Source: Pseudomonadota bacterium
Lineage (GTDB): Bacteria; Pseudomonadota; Alphaproteobacteria; Rhodobacterales; Rhodobacteraceae
Direction: 5' to 3'
NCBI GenBank assembly: GCA_020161655.1
Contig: JAIUPC010000007.1
Span: 62,001 to 126,000, forward strand
DNA: 64,000 nucleotides
Positions within the stretch are counted from its first letter, which is position 1; every line of letters begins with the position of its first letter. The translations under genes and the position numbers were made by a program. Under the pieces are notes generated by a model, which ran no database searches, had not been told where the DNA came from, and worked only from the letters and a program-made list of their open reading frames with translations. This document shows positions 1 to 9,015 of the stretch, one piece after another.

Positions 1-875
1 AGGATTCTGCATGGGAACGCTGGTGGCGGACCGACAAGGGCGCCGCAGATGTGCGTTATGTGCAATTCATGGGCAAGGACAACGTGCCTTTCCACACCCT
101 CTCCTTCCCCGCCACGATCATGGGCAGCCGCGAGCCGTGGAAGCTGGTCGACTACATCAAGTCCTTCAACTACCTCAACTATGACGGCGGCCAGTTCTCT
201 ACCAGCCAGGGCCGCGGCGTCTTCATGGATCAGGCGCTCTCGATCCTGCCGGCCGATTACTGGCGCTGGTGGCTCCTCTCCCACGCCCCCGAAAGCTCGG
301 ACAGCGAATTCACCTGGGAAAACTTCCAGACCTCGGTCAACAAGGATCTCGCCGATGTCCTCGGCAACTTCGTCAGCCGCATCACCAAGTTCTGCCGCGC
401 GAAGTATGGCGAGGAAGTGCCGCCGGGCGGCCAGACCGGCGACCGCGCGGCGGCGCTGATCGAGGAACTGGAAACCCGTGTCCGGGCCTATGAGGGCCAT
501 ATGGAGGCGATGGAGATCCGCAAGGCCGCGACCGAACTGCGCGCCATCTGGGTTGCCGGCAACGAATACCTGCAATCCGCGGCACCCTGGACCGTCTTCA
601 AGGAAGACCCCGAGCGTGCCGCCGCCATGGTCCGCCTCGGCCTGAATCTGATCCGGCTCTACGCGATCCTTTCGGAACCCTTCATCCCCGATGCCTCGGC
701 CAAGATGCTGCACGCGATGCACTGCACCGACAAGACCTGGCCCGGCAGCATCGCCGAGGCGTTGGGCGTGCTTCAGCCCGGACACGCCTTCACCACGCCC
801 GAGGTCCTCTTCGCCAAGATCGCCGACGAGGAACGCGAAGACTGGGCGAAAAGGTTCAGCGGCATCCGCACATAG
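1..875 (+). CDS. metG: Methionine--tRNA ligase, C-terminal part (cut by window start)
   Basis: Class I aminoacyl-tRNA synthetase that charges tRNA-Met with methionine in the cytoplasm. Only the last 290 codons are present; the first complete codon is at position 3 and the frame is open to the window edge, so the true start lies upstream. The segment holds the end of the catalytic core, including the [11 protein letters not shown] stretch and the ATP-loop region, followed by the helical anticodon-binding domain. The loop that is KMSKS in the textbook enzyme reads QFSTS followed by QGRG here, so both lysines are replaced. The gene ends inside a palindrome at 874-897. Identification is firm from the extended similarity to MetRS. 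Confidence 0.93.
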   Translation, partial: DSAWERWWRTDKGAADVRYVQFMGKDNVPFHTLSFPATIMGSREPWKLVDYIKSFNYLNYDGGQFSTSQGRGVFMDQALSILPADYWRWWLLSHAPESSDSEFTWENFQTSVNKDLADVLGNFVSRITKFCRAKYGEEVPPGGQTGDRAAALIEELETRVRAYEGHMEAMEIRKAATELRAIWVAGNEYLQSAAPWTVFKEDPERAAAMVRLGLNLIRLYAILSEPFIPDASAKMLHAMHCTDKTWPGSIAEALGVLQPGHAFTTPEVLFAKIADEEREDWAKRFSGIRT

Positions 876-897
876 GATGGGCAATCGTGCCCATCCT
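874..897. repeat. REP-like palindrome after metG
   Basis: A perfect 10-bp stem (AGGATGGGCA / TGCCCATCCT) with a 4-base loop begins on the metG stop codon. A very similar palindrome lies at 2121-2144, on the other side of the desaturase gene. The motif resembles the short extragenic palindromes scattered through many proteobacterial genomes. It may help end metG transcription, but no T-run follows. Confidence 0.6.
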
Positions 898-1086
898 GCC
901 GATGGGACCCTGTGCCGCACGATTGACGCAAAGCAGAATCTCGACAGCGGCCCCTTCGACCGTATATGAAGCGCGGAAATGAAGTGCGGCATCGCTGCCG
1001 GTCGATTCCTGCGGGTTCACGGACCGAATGGCGACATGAAGGCGACCCTGCCCGCAGACAAGAAGACCGGAAGGGGATACCTCAAG

Positions 1087-2106
1087 ATGACCGCCGCCGC
1101 GCCGACCGCGCCCACCGACTGGGTGCGCGTTCTTGCCGCCTACCGTGAACCCGACACGACGCGCAGCCTTCTTGAGCTTGGGGTCACGCTCCTGCCCTTC
1201 CTCGCGATCTTCGCGCTGGCCTGGTGGGTTCTTTCCTACAGCGCGCTCGCGGCCTTTGGCCTCGCGGTGGTGAATGCCGGCTTTCTTGTCCGGCTCTTCG
1301 TCATCCAGCACGATTGCGGCCACGGCAGCTACCTTCGCAACCGAACCTGGTCCGACTGGCTCGGCCGGGCGATCGGAGTCCTCACCCTCACGCCCTATGA
1401 TGTCTGGCGGCGGACCCATGCGATCCACCATGCCGGCGCCGGCAATCTCGACAATCGCGGCGTCGGCGACATCGTCACCCTGACGGTCGCCGAATACCGT
1501 GCGCTGTCGCCGATGCGGCGGCTCCAGTACCGGCTTTACCGCCATCCGGTGACGCTGTTCCTGATCGGCCCGGTCTTCATCTTCGTCCTGCAGAACCGCA
1601 TCCCCGTCGGCCTGATGCGCGCCGGGGCGCAGTACTGGACCAGCGCCATGACCACGAACCTGGCGCTCGCCGCGATCTTCGGAACGCTCTACTGGTTCGG
1701 CGGCTGGCAGGTTCTCGCCCTCATCGTGGCGCCGACCGTGCTGGTAGCGAGCGCTGCGGGGATGTGGCTCTTCTTCGTCCAGCACCAGTTCGAGGAAACG
1801 CACTGGGAACGGGGCGACAACTGGCAGGTGCATGACGCGGCGCTGAACGGCAGTTCCAACTACGTGCTGCCGCCGGTGCTGCGCTGGTTCTCCGGCAACA
1901 TCGGCATCCACCACGTCCACCACCTTTACGCCCGCATCCCCTTCTACCGCCTGCCCGAGGTACTGCGCGACCACGCCGCCCTCGCCAATGCCCAGCGCCT
2001 GACGCTTCTGGAAAGCTTCGCCTGCGCAAGGCTCCATCTCTGGGACGAGACCGGCCGCCGGCTTCTCTCCTTCACCGAGGCGCGAAAGCTGCCCGTCGCG
2101 GCCTGA
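1087..2106 (+). CDS. Fatty acid desaturase (membrane, three His boxes)
   Basis: Membrane di-iron desaturase of 339 residues that would introduce a double bond into an acyl chain using O2. The three diagnostic histidine clusters are present: HDCGH near residue 75, HAIHH near 111 and HHVHH near 275, with QHQFEETHW before the third. Hydrophobic segments lie at about 35-65 and 185-230. The start at 1087 is preferred because GGAAGGGG lies about 12 bases upstream; an upstream ATG at 979 has no ribosome site and would add a non-hydrophobic leader. The gene stands alone between two palindromic repeats. Family assignment is secure; acyl substrate and regiospecificity cannot be read from the sequence. 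Confidence 0.88.
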   Translation: MTAAAPTAPTDWVRVLAAYREPDTTRSLLELGVTLLPFLAIFALAWWVLSYSALAAFGLAVVNAGFLVRLFVIQHDCGHGSYLRNRTWSDWLGRAIGVLTLTPYDVWRRTHAIHHAGAGNLDNRGVGDIVTLTVAEYRALSPMRRLQYRLYRHPVTLFLIGPVFIFVLQNRIPVGLMRAGAQYWTSAMTTNLALAAIFGTLYWFGGWQVLALIVAPTVLVASAAGMWLFFVQHQFEETHWERGDNWQVHDAALNGSSNYVLPPVLRWFSGNIGIHHVHHLYARIPFYRLPEVLRDHAALANAQRLTLLESFACARLHLWDETGRRLLSFTEARKLPVAA

Positions 2107-2120
2107 GGGGGGATGACCGT

Positions 2121-2173
2121 AGGATGGGCAATATTGCCCATCCTGCCCCCCGCTGTCGGGCAAGATGCCCGAC
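2121..2173. repeat. REP-like palindrome cluster after the desaturase gene
   Basis: Positions 2121-2144 form a perfect 24-bp palindrome (AGGATGGGCAAT and its complement), matching the stem at 874-897. A second perfect hairpin, GTCGGGCA / TGCCCGAC with a 3-base loop, follows at 2155-2173. The pair forms a small cluster between the desaturase and the cold-shock terminator. Confidence 0.6.
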
Positions 2174-2221
2174 GCTTGCCATACGCTTGCGGGACAGATG
2201 CCAGACACCCCGATCCCAATG

Positions 2222-2252
2222 AAAAAGGGCGGAGCCGAGGCCCCGCCCTTTC
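2222..2252 (-). terminator. Intrinsic terminator of the cold-shock gene
   Basis: On the minus strand a GC-rich stem AAAGGGCGG / CCGCCCTTT, extended inside by GCC/GGC pairs, is followed by a run of five T. It lies about 40 bases downstream of the cold-shock stop codon, the classic position for a Rho-independent terminator. Confidence 0.8.
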
Positions 2253-2288
2253 CCGAAAACCCGGCCCGATTTCTCAGGCCGCCGAAGC

Positions 2289-2495
2289 TCAGGCGAGCTT
2301 CAGGTTCGTCGCCGATTCCCGGCCGTCACGGCCCGGCTCGATGTCGAAGGAGACCTTCTGGCCGTCCTTCAGTTCACGGATGCCGGCGCGCTCAACCGCC
2401 GAGATGTGGACGAACACGTCCTTCTTGCCACCATCGGGGGCGATGAAGCCGAAACCCTTGGTAGCGTTGAACCATTTCACGGAGCCCGTAGCCAT
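2289..2495 (-). CDS. Cold-shock domain protein (CspA family)
   Basis: Small single-domain nucleic-acid-binding protein of 68 residues that binds single-stranded RNA or DNA and can act as an RNA chaperone. Both RNP motifs are visible: KGFGFIAP near residues 13-20 and DVFVHIS near 26-32. The start at 2495 follows GGAGA by seven bases. The open frame continues upstream of this ATG, but that stretch does not resemble a Csp and is probably a leader. A strong terminator lies downstream, so the gene is probably monocistronic. The long leader leaves room for RNA-level control as in cspA, which is inferred. Confidence 0.93.
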   Translation of the reverse strand: MATGSVKWFNATKGFGFIAPDGGKKDVFVHISAVERAGIRELKDGQKVSFDIEPGRDGRESATNLKLA

Positions 2496-2617
2496 CGTGA
2501 TGTCTCCTGTCATAATGCCGCCCGCGAGGATGCAGCGGCCCGGCGCAGTCAGTCGCAATCGAAGAACTGAGGCCGAGTGACGGAGACAGCAGTCGATAGG
2601 GTAACGTCGCGGTGGAT

Positions 2618-2646
2618 GACATAGCCGAAAAAGTGATGATTCACAA
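2618..2646 (-). promoter_or_regulatory. Candidate promoter of the cold-shock gene
   Basis: Minus strand: TTGTGA (2641-2646), a 17-bp spacer, then TATGTC (2618-2623). This would give a leader of about 115 nt before the cold-shock ATG. The -10 element is a weak match. Confidence 0.35.
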
Positions 2647-2677
2647 GGCCCGGCAAGGGAATGCCCCATGCCGGGCC
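2647..2677 (-). terminator. Hairpin after the 5'-nucleotidase-like gene
   Basis: A perfect 9-bp stem GGCCCGGCA / TGCCGGGCC lies 10 bases past the stop codon at 2687. No long T-run follows, so it may be a weak terminator or a 3'-end stabilising hairpin. Confidence 0.5.
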
Positions 2678-2686
2678 GGATTGTGC

Positions 2687-4201
2687 TCAGTTCGCGCCAA
2701 GCTTCTTGATGCGGCCCTCGACCCCGACGGTGACTTTTCCGGCCTTGGCGATGTAATCGATTACGTCATTGGCCATCAGGTTGCCGTTGCCCTTGTCGAT
2801 GATGACCTTGCCGCCGCCAAGTGCGGAATAACCGTCGCCGCCATCAAGGATATAGTCATTGGCCGCCACCTTGTAGACCTTGTCGGGGTCCAAGGGCGCG
2901 CCGCCGACCATGACCTCCGAGACCCGCGAACCGGCTGGCGCCGAGGCGTCGAAGGCATAGGTCAGGCCGGAGACCTGCGCAAAACGCCCCGCCCCCTTCT
3001 CGACCTGGCTCACGCCGTTTTCCAGCGCCGCCAGCACCTGCGATCCGGGGATTTCGGTCAGGACGGTCGCATTGCCAAAGGGCAGTTCCGTCAGGATGTC
3101 GCGGCGCGTGAGCTTGCTGCCGGCGTCATAGGTCCGGTCGCCCCTGATGCCGCCGCCGTTGGCGATGCCGATATCGGCGCCGGTCGCCGCCCGGATCGCA
3201 TCGGCGATGAGGTTGCCCATGGCGCTTTCCTCGGCGCGCACCACGTTCCGGCGCGAATCGAGCGCCACGTCGGTCACGCCGATCTCCACGTTCAGGCTTT
3301 CGTCGAGCTTGGCCTTGAACTCATCAACCTTCTTCTGCGTCTCGGGATCTGGCTCCACGGCCGCAGTGTCGATGAAGCGGAACCCGGGCACCCAGGAGAT
3401 GGTGCGCTTGCCGTCGTCGTCCTGGCCGATCTCGACCGTCAGGTCGATGGGCGACAGGAACTGCCCGTCGATCGAGGTCTCGACATAGGCCGTGACCCCG
3501 TCATAGGCCGTCGCATAGGAATGGTCGTCGCCCGACATGACGACATCGAAGGCATGGCTCGCGATCAGGGCGCGGTCGTTCGACATGTCGGTCTGCACCA
3601 CGCCGACAACGATGTCGGCCCCGTCCTCGCGCGCCTTTTCGGCGGCGGCGATGGCGGTATCCACCGTTGGCAGGAACAGGAGATCGCCGGTCGAGGCGAC
3701 CTGAGGCGAGGTATCCTGCGCCACCGGAATGAGCGCGACCTTCAGCCCCGCAACCTCCTTGACCATCACCCCGCCCAGCCCCTCGATCGGCGAGCCATCG
3801 GCATTGGTGATGTTGATCGCGGCCCAGGGGTATTTCGAGGCCTTCATCTTCTCGAAGAAATTCTCCGGGCCAAAGTCGAATTCGTGGTTCCCCGGCACGG
3901 CGATGTCGAAGGGCTCCATGTTGGTCAGGTCGATGGTGTTCTGGCCCTTGTCGAAGCCCGAGAGCAGCGAGGGCGACAGCATGTCGCCGTCAAAGACATA
4001 GAGCGTGTTCGGATTGGCGGCCCGCTCCGCCTTGGCGGCGGCATTCAGCCGCGCGAAGCCGCCGCGGCCGTCCTCCTCCTCGAAGTTGTAGGTGTCGCCC
4101 ACCCCGAGGATGGTGAGTTTCACGGTTTCGGCCTCGGCGGCGGTGACAAGGGCGCTCGCACTGAGAAGAAGCGCCGCGATGCGGCAGGTCCGGATTGTCA
4201 T
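2687..4201 (-). CDS. Exported 5'-nucleotidase / metallophosphoesterase
   Basis: A 504-residue protein of the UshA/5'-nucleotidase family, expected to hydrolyse nucleotides or similar phosphoesters in the periplasm. The start at 4201 follows GGGAGA and gives a clear signal peptide ([17 protein letters not shown], cleavage near AEA). The N-terminal metallophosphatase half shows PGNHEFDFG and a GDDHSY motif, and the C-terminal half shows the substrate-binding NGGGIRGD and [12 protein letters not shown] motifs. The first metal motif, usually D-x-H, reads D-T-Y, and the GHSH-type motif is altered. It may therefore be a subfamily with modified metal ligands. It stands alone; the exact substrate is unknown. 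Confidence 0.82.
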   Translation of the reverse strand: MTIRTCRIAALLLSASALVTAAEAETVKLTILGVGDTYNFEEEDGRGGFARLNAAAKAERAANPNTLYVFDGDMLSPSLLSGFDKGQNTIDLTNMEPFDIAVPGNHEFDFGPENFFEKMKASKYPWAAINITNADGSPIEGLGGVMVKEVAGLKVALIPVAQDTSPQVASTGDLLFLPTVDTAIAAAEKAREDGADIVVGVVQTDMSNDRALIASHAFDVVMSGDDHSYATAYDGVTAYVETSIDGQFLSPIDLTVEIGQDDDGKRTISWVPGFRFIDTAAVEPDPETQKKVDEFKAKLDESLNVEIGVTDVALDSRRNVVRAEESAMGNLIADAIRAATGADIGIANGGGIRGDRTYDAGSKLTRRDILTELPFGNATVLTEIPGSQVLAALENGVSQVEKGAGRFAQVSGLTYAFDASAPAGSRVSEVMVGGAPLDPDKVYKVAANDYILDGGDGYSALGGGKVIIDKGNGNLMANDVIDYIAKAGKVTVGVEGRIKKLGAN

Positions 4202-4349
4202 CAGAAATCTCCCTTTGGCTTCTATGGGCCAAGACTGCGACCAGTTCCGCCGCGTGTCAAAGCCTTCGGGCACGACACTGTCGCCTCAGCGTAACGCCCG
4301 CGTGACCAGAGCCCATTGACCCGGCTCCGGGCAGAAGGCATGAGGGGCC

Positions 4350-4688
4350 ATGCTGATCTTCAAGATCCTCCGCCGCGCCGAATGGGACGCCTTCCGCCGT
4401 GACGGCGCGACCTCCGGGGCGCCGATCGACGTCGCTGACGGCTACATCCATTTCTCGACCGCCGAACAGGTGGCGGCGACGGCGGCGAAGCACTTCGCCA
4501 CCGAAAGCGATCTCGTCCTTGTCGCGGTGGAAGCGGCGCGGCTCGGGCCCGAACTGAAGTGGGAAGCCTCGCGCGGCGGCGCGCTCTTTCCGCATCTCTA
4601 CCGGCGCCTCGCCATTGCTGATGTGGTCTGGGACAAGTCGCTACCCCTCGGCGCCACCGGCCACATCTTCCCCGAGGGCGTGTTGTGA
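4350..4688 (+). CDS. DUF952 family protein
   Basis: A 112-residue cytoplasmic protein of the DUF952 family, recognised by the [12 protein letters not shown] stretch near residue 31 and the C-terminal HIFPEG. Its biochemical role is not established; the fold is thought to resemble ADP-ribosyl-binding or cyclase-like small domains, but nothing here proves an activity. GAGGGG lies just upstream of the ATG. Its stop codon overlaps the pyrD start (GTGA), so it is translationally coupled to a pyrimidine synthesis gene. Family call is solid, function is open. Confidence 0.8.
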   Translation: MLIFKILRRAEWDAFRRDGATSGAPIDVADGYIHFSTAEQVAATAAKHFATESDLVLVAVEAARLGPELKWEASRGGALFPHLYRRLAIADVVWDKSLPLGATGHIFPEGVL

Positions 4689-5743
4689 CGCCGATCGAGC
4701 GGCTCGGGCTTGCAGCGCTCCACCGCTGCGACCCCGAGCGTGCCCATGGTCTGTCGATCCTCGCCTTGCGGACCGGGCTTTTGCCGCTTGCCGGCACCGT
4801 CACCTCGCCCCGCCTCGCCACCACCATCGCCGGGCTGCGCCTGCCCAACCCCGTTGGCCTCGCCGCCGGCTACGACAAGAACGCCGAGGCTGTCACGCCG
4901 CTGAGCCGCGCGGGCTTCGGCTTTATCGAGGTCGGCGCGGCGACACCGCTGCCGCAGCCCGGCAACCCGAAGCCGCGGCTTTTCCGCCTGACCGCGGACC
5001 GCGCCGTCATCAACCGCTTCGGCTTCAACAACGAAGGCGCGGAGGTGATCGCGGGAAGGCTCGCCAGCGCCCGCCGCGAGGTGCCGGTTGGCCTCAACCT
5101 CGGCGCCAACAAGACCTCGACCGACCGCGCCGGCGACTTCGCCAGGGTGCTCGCCACCTGCGGCCCGCATGTCGATTTCGCCACGGTCAACGTCTCCTCC
5201 CCCAATACGGAAAAGCTCCGCGACCTTCAGGGCAAGGCCGCGCTTTCCGCCCTCCTCGTCGGCGTCCTCGCCACCCGCGATGCACTTGCCCGCCCGATTC
5301 CGGTCTTCCTCAAGATCGCCCCCGATCTTACCGAGGCCGAGCTTGCCGATGTCGCCGAAGTGGCGCTCGCGAGCGGCATCGACGCCGTCATCGCCACCAA
5401 CACGACGCTCTCCCGCGACGGGCTGACCAGCCCCGGGAAGGACGAAGCCGGCGGCCTCTCCGGCGCGCCGCTCTTCGACAAATCCACCCGCGTCCTCGCC
5501 CGGCTCTCGAAGCTGGCCGAGGGCCGCCTGCCGCTCATCGGCGTCGGCGGCATCGCTTCGCCCGAGGACGCCTATGCCAAGATCCGCGCCGGCGCCTCGG
5601 CGGTGCAGCTTTACTCAGCGCTGGTCTACCAGGGCCTGTCGCTTGCTGCCGACATCGCCCGTGGGCTGGACAAGCTCCTCGCCCAGGACGGTTTCGCCAA
5701 TGTGACTGAGGCTGTCGGCACCGGACGGGAGGAATGGCTGTGA
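4685..5743 (+). CDS. pyrD: Dihydroorotate dehydrogenase (quinone), class 2
   Basis: Oxidises dihydroorotate to orotate in de novo pyrimidine synthesis, passing electrons through FMN to the membrane quinone pool. The 352-residue length and the N-terminal helical extension before the barrel mark the membrane-associated class 2 enzyme. Visible motifs are [34 protein letters not shown] (catalytic serine region), KIAPDL and [12 protein letters not shown]. It begins with GTG, overlapping the DUF952 stop by four bases. Its own stop overlaps the next start in the same GTGA arrangement. Confidence 0.96.
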   Translation: MTPIERLGLAALHRCDPERAHGLSILALRTGLLPLAGTVTSPRLATTIAGLRLPNPVGLAAGYDKNAEAVTPLSRAGFGFIEVGAATPLPQPGNPKPRLFRLTADRAVINRFGFNNEGAEVIAGRLASARREVPVGLNLGANKTSTDRAGDFARVLATCGPHVDFATVNVSSPNTEKLRDLQGKAALSALLVGVLATRDALARPIPVFLKIAPDLTEAELADVAEVALASGIDAVIATNTTLSRDGLTSPGKDEAGGLSGAPLFDKSTRVLARLSKLAEGRLPLIGVGGIASPEDAYAKIRAGASAVQLYSALVYQGLSLAADIARGLDKLLAQDGFANVTEAVGTGREEWL

Positions 5744-6084
5744 CAACGACCATCTGGCACAACCCGCGCTGCTCTACCTCACGCGCCACGCTGGCGCTTC
5801 TTGAATCGATGGGCATCCGGCCCAAGGTCCGCCTCTACCTGCAGGACCCGCTGACCGAAGCCGAACTTCGCGCCGCGCTGAACGCCCTTGGCCAGCCCGC
5901 CCTTGCCTTGGTCCGGCAAAAGGAACCGACCTTCCGTGAGGCCGGCCTCACCAAGGCAAGCCCCGACGACGACCTCATCGCCGCCATGGCCGCGCAGCCG
6001 ATCCTGATCGAACGGCCCCTGGTCCTGCACGACGGCCGCGCCGCGCTCGGCCGCCCGCCCGAAGCGGTCCTCGCGATCTTCTGA
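5740..6084 (+). CDS. arsC: ArsC-family (glutaredoxin-type) arsenate reductase-like protein
   Basis: Thioredoxin-fold protein of 114 residues related to glutaredoxin-dependent arsenate reductase. The active-site segment HNPRCSTSR places the cysteine at residue 11, and the later [10 protein letters not shown] and LGRPPEAV segments carry the arginines that bind oxyanion in ArsC. GTG at 5740 is chosen because GGAGGA lies six bases upstream and it makes a GTGA overlap with pyrD; an ATG at 5734 would sit directly on the ribosome site and add only two residues. No other arsenic genes are nearby, so arsenate reduction is not certain; the YffB-like branch is an alternative. Confidence 0.82.
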   Translation: MTTTIWHNPRCSTSRATLALLESMGIRPKVRLYLQDPLTEAELRAALNALGQPALALVRQKEPTFREAGLTKASPDDDLIAAMAAQPILIERPLVLHDGRAALGRPPEAVLAIF

Positions 6085-6133
6085 TATCATCTTGCCGGAA
6101 ATACCTCGGGGGTGAATTGGCCGCATGGCCAAG

Positions 6134-6150
6134 AGGGGGCAGCGCCCCCT
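6134..6150. terminator. Hairpin between arsC and the MATE gene
   Basis: AGGGGGC / GCCCCCT with a 3-base loop overlaps the MATE stop codon, between two convergent genes. No T-run is present, so terminator function is plausible but not shown. Confidence 0.4.
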
Positions 6151-7453
6151 ACCCCGCTGCCCGCTCCGCGCGCGGATAGAAATACCCCATGGTCAGCGCC
6201 CGCATGGTGTTCAGCACCATCAGCGCCGCCCAGAGCCCGTGGTTGCCGTAAGCCCCCGGCAGGGTCAGCAGGGCCGCGACATAGACGATGCAGGACAGAA
6301 GCATGGCATTCCGCATCTCGCGCGACAGCGTCGCGCCGATGAAGATGCCGTCGAACATCCAGCTCGCGATGCCGATCACCGGCGCCAGCGCCACCCAGGG
6401 CAGATAGCCCCGCGCCGCCTCCCTGACCGCCGGATCAGCCGCCATCAGGTCGATGAGCGCCGGCCCTGCCAGCCAGAACACAAGGCCAAGCGCCACTGCC
6501 CCCGCCACGCCCCACTGGCTCGCCACCACCGAGGACCGCCGCACGGCGAGCGCTGACCGCGCGCCGACCGCCTGCCCGACCAGCGATTCCGCCGCAAAGG
6601 CGAAGCCGTCGAGCGCATAGGCCGTGATCTCGAGGAACTGGAGCAGCACCTGGTTCGCGGCGAGCGTCACGTCGCCAAAGCCCGCGGCAAGGAAGATGAA
6701 GGTGGTGAATGAAAGCTGCAGGATGATCGAGCGCACCATGATGTCGGAATTGACCCGCATCATCCGGGCGATCCGCGCCCGGTCGAAAACCCGCGCCCAG
6801 TCGCGCCACTGACCGCCCGCAAAGGCCGCGCGGCAAAGCCAGAGGCCAAGGAAAAGCCCCGACCATTCAGCGATGAGCGAGGCCACGGCGACCCCGCCCA
6901 CGCCCCAGCCAAGGCCGAGGACGAACCAGAGGTCGAGAAGGATGTTGAGCCCGTTCATCCAGAGTTGCAGCACGAGAACGCTCCGCGTCCGCTCCACCGC
7001 GATGAGCCAGCCGGTGACGGCGTAAAGCGCGATCGTCGCCGGCGCGCCCCAGATGCGGATGGAAAGATAGGTCCGCGCCAGATCCTCGACCTCGGCCGAA
7101 GCGGGCGCGAGGCGGAAGGCGAGCGCGAAGATCGGGAACTGCAACAGGATCACGCCGACGCCCGCCGCCGCCCCGATCATCAGCGCCCGCATCAAAAGCG
7201 CCCCGGTCTCGCCCGCGTCGCGCGCGCCATGCGCCTGCGCCACGAGGCCCGAGGTTCCCATCCGAAGAAAGCCGAAGATCCAGTAGAAGGAGGCCAGCAC
7301 CACCGCCCCCACGCCAACCGCACCGATGGGCGCTGCCTGCCCCATCTGCCCGACGACGCCGGTATCGACAGCGCCAAGAAGCGGCACCGTGGCGTTCGAC
7401 AGGACGATGGGCAGCGCGATCTTCAGAACGCGGGCATGGGTGATCTCAGCCAT
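6149..7453 (-). CDS. MATE family efflux transporter (DinF-like)
   Basis: A 434-residue inner-membrane antiporter with about twelve hydrophobic segments, expected to export cationic or polar compounds using a Na+ or H+ gradient. Family signatures include LPIVLSNATVPLLGAVDTGVVG at the N-terminus and the matching second-half MRVNSDIMVRSIILQ and FAAESLVGQAVG segments. The second half is typical of the DinF branch. The start overlaps the upstream thioesterase gene by eight bases, so the three minus-strand genes 8407-6149 are probably one operon. Substrate cannot be predicted. Confidence 0.9.
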   Translation of the reverse strand: MAEITHARVLKIALPIVLSNATVPLLGAVDTGVVGQMGQAAPIGAVGVGAVVLASFYWIFGFLRMGTSGLVAQAHGARDAGETGALLMRALMIGAAAGVGVILLQFPIFALAFRLAPASAEVEDLARTYLSIRIWGAPATIALYAVTGWLIAVERTRSVLVLQLWMNGLNILLDLWFVLGLGWGVGGVAVASLIAEWSGLFLGLWLCRAAFAGGQWRDWARVFDRARIARMMRVNSDIMVRSIILQLSFTTFIFLAAGFGDVTLAANQVLLQFLEITAYALDGFAFAAESLVGQAVGARSALAVRRSSVVASQWGVAGAVALGLVFWLAGPALIDLMAADPAVREAARGYLPWVALAPVIGIASWMFDGIFIGATLSREMRNAMLLSCIVYVAALLTLPGAYGNHGLWAALMVLNTMRALTMGYFYPRAERAAG

Positions 7454-7973
7454 CGCGCGTGGGTGCCTTGCGGTCCGGCATCAGGAAATGCCCGGTCGCC
7501 TGCGCGAAGAGCCGCTCGCGGTTGTCCTGCCAGGCCTCGACATGGACGCTGCCGTAGCGCCGGCCCGAACGGTTGACCCGCGCCCGCGCATAGGCATCGC
7601 GCGGCAGGCCGGTGCGCAGGTAATCGACGGTGAAGTCGATGGTCTTCGGCAGGCGCGGCAGATGCGTCGCGTCGAGCGCCCGCGGATCGAGCCGGCCCGC
7701 TTCCATATCCTCCCAGATCAGCGACCAGCTGAGGCCGATGATCGCCGTCACCTCAAGGAAGGCCGCCGTGGCGCCGCCGTGCAGCGCCGGCAGCATCGGA
7801 TTGCCGATCAGCCGCTCGTCAAAGGGCAGGATCGCCGTCAGCTCGTCGCCGCGCCGGTCATACTGGATGCCGAGAAAGCGGATGAAGGGCACGCCGCCGA
7901 TCAGCGACTGAAGTGCTGCATCGCGGCGTTCCTTCACTACCTGCACGGGTTCGGGGCGCTGGCGCGGGCTCAT
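7446..7973 (-). CDS. PaaI-type hotdog thioesterase
   Basis: A 175-residue hotdog-fold protein likely to hydrolyse acyl-CoA thioesters. The segment [15 protein letters not shown] carries the HGG turn and the following acidic residue typical of the PaaI branch; an [15 protein letters not shown] strand follows. It is somewhat longer than the usual 140-residue family member because of an insertion after the central helix. Start and stop overlap its neighbours (ATGA with the upstream thioesterase, eight bases with the MATE gene), which indicates coupled translation. The acyl substrate is unknown. Confidence 0.8.
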   Translation of the reverse strand: MSPRQRPEPVQVVKERRDAALQSLIGGVPFIRFLGIQYDRRGDELTAILPFDERLIGNPMLPALHGGATAAFLEVTAIIGLSWSLIWEDMEAGRLDPRALDATHLPRLPKTIDFTVDYLRTGLPRDAYARARVNRSGRRYGSVHVEAWQDNRERLFAQATGHFLMPDRKAPTRDG

Positions 7974-8407
7974 TCCGCCCCCCGTGCCGCAGCCTCGAAG
8001 GTGAAGGCGCCGGCGGCGGTGGCGACGGGCCGCGCCGCATCGTCGTCATGGGCAGTCGCCCGGACGAAGGCGACACTGCGGGTGACATTGTAGCATTCCG
8101 CCCGCGCCGTGATCCGGTCGCCGGGCCGCGCCGGACGCATGTAGTCGATCCGGAGGTCAAGCGTGGCCGTCGTCACCGGCGCGTTGGGATGGCTCATCAC
8201 TGCCGCACCGCAACAGGTGTCCATCAGCGCCGAAACCGCGCCGCCATGGATCACCCCCGTCTTCGGATCGCCGACCAGCCGCGCGTCATAGGGCATCGAG
8301 ATTGCCGCAACGCCATCCCCGATCTCCTCCAGCACCATGCCAAGTTCGCGCGCATAGGGGATCGCGCCGATGAACTGGCGCGCCGCCTCGCGCCTTCCGT
8401 CACCCAT
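7970..8407 (-). CDS. PaaI-type hotdog thioesterase
   Basis: A 145-residue hotdog thioesterase paralogous to its downstream neighbour. The [17 protein letters not shown] motif gives the active-site loop, and [16 protein letters not shown] the following strand. The start at 8407 is chosen because GGAGG lies six bases upstream; the frame is open further upstream but that part does not resemble the family. It is first in a three-gene minus-strand operon with a second thioesterase and a MATE exporter. Two adjacent thioesterases suggest a heteromeric or divergent substrate role, which is inferred only. Confidence 0.83.
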   Translation of the reverse strand: MGDGRREAARQFIGAIPYARELGMVLEEIGDGVAAISMPYDARLVGDPKTGVIHGGAVSALMDTCCGAAVMSHPNAPVTTATLDLRIDYMRPARPGDRITARAECYNVTRSVAFVRATAHDDDAARPVATAAGAFTFEAAARGAE

Positions 8408-8555
8408 GATCCGCCTCCGCCATGCCAACCCTTTCACCGTGCCGGGTTGACGCAGGAACCGCAAGCCCGCAGCGGCCGCGCCGGAACGCTTCCGCGGCGT
8501 CATCGTTATTGTGCGAATTCCTGGCCAGCGATAGGCTTCGCCGAGGAGGACCGCC

Positions 8556-8927
8556 ATGCCTGACGAGCTCATCAGTTTCAAGGAAATGTGCGCGCGGTTC
8601 GACACGACTCCGCGCACGCTGCGCTACTACGAGTACATCGAGCTTCTGTCCCCGAAGAAGGACGGCCGCGCCCGCTATTACCGCCCGCGTGAGATCGCGC
8701 GGATGACGCTGATCCAGCGCGGGCGCCGCTTCGGCTTCAGCCTCGAAGAAATCCGGCAATGGCTGAGGATCTACGACGAGAAGGGCACGCAGGAACAGTA
8801 TTCCGTCTGGATCGCGCTCGCCAACCGCCAGCTTGGCGAGCTTGAACGGCAGCAGGCTGAGCTTGAGGCGACCATCACCGATCTGCGCAGCCTGCGGGAC
8901 GATACCCAGAAGCTTCTCGACCGTTGA
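8556..8927 (+). CDS. MerR family transcriptional regulator
   Basis: A 123-residue DNA-binding regulator. The N-terminal MerR winged helix-turn-helix covers about residues 5-75 ([20 protein letters not shown], then [14 protein letters not shown]), followed by a coiled-coil dimerisation helix to the C-terminus. It has no long effector domain and no metal-binding cysteine cluster, unlike metal-sensing MerR proteins. GGAGG precedes the ATG. A second MerR gene follows at 9139 and the two share the [10 protein letters not shown] core, so they are paralogues. The position next to acyl-CoA catabolic genes suggests a role in fatty or branched acyl-CoA metabolism. Confidence 0.88.
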   Translation: MPDELISFKEMCARFDTTPRTLRYYEYIELLSPKKDGRARYYRPREIARMTLIQRGRRFGFSLEEIRQWLRIYDEKGTQEQYSVWIALANRQLGELERQQAELEATITDLRSLRDDTQKLLDR

Positions 8928-8939
8928 AAGCGGGCTGAA

Positions 8940-8955
8940 GGCCGGGATTCCGGCC
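8940..8955. terminator. Short hairpin after the first MerR gene
   Basis: GGCCGG / CCGGCC with a 4-base loop lies 13 bases past the stop codon at 8927. No T-run follows, so it is only a weak terminator candidate. Confidence 0.3.
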
Positions 8956-9015
8956 CCCGCGCCCCGCCTCTCATGATCAGCAAGTTCCGGCGGAACCCCG
9001 CTTTTCGCAACGACA

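Noticed and set aside
856-2208. 450-codon minus-strand frame opposite the desaturase gene.
   Set aside because: The plus-strand gene has all three histidine boxes; the antisense frame has no recognisable feature.
5740-6084. Part of an arsenic resistance operon.
   Set aside because: No arsR, arsB/acr3 or arsH nearby; the gene is coupled to pyrD instead.
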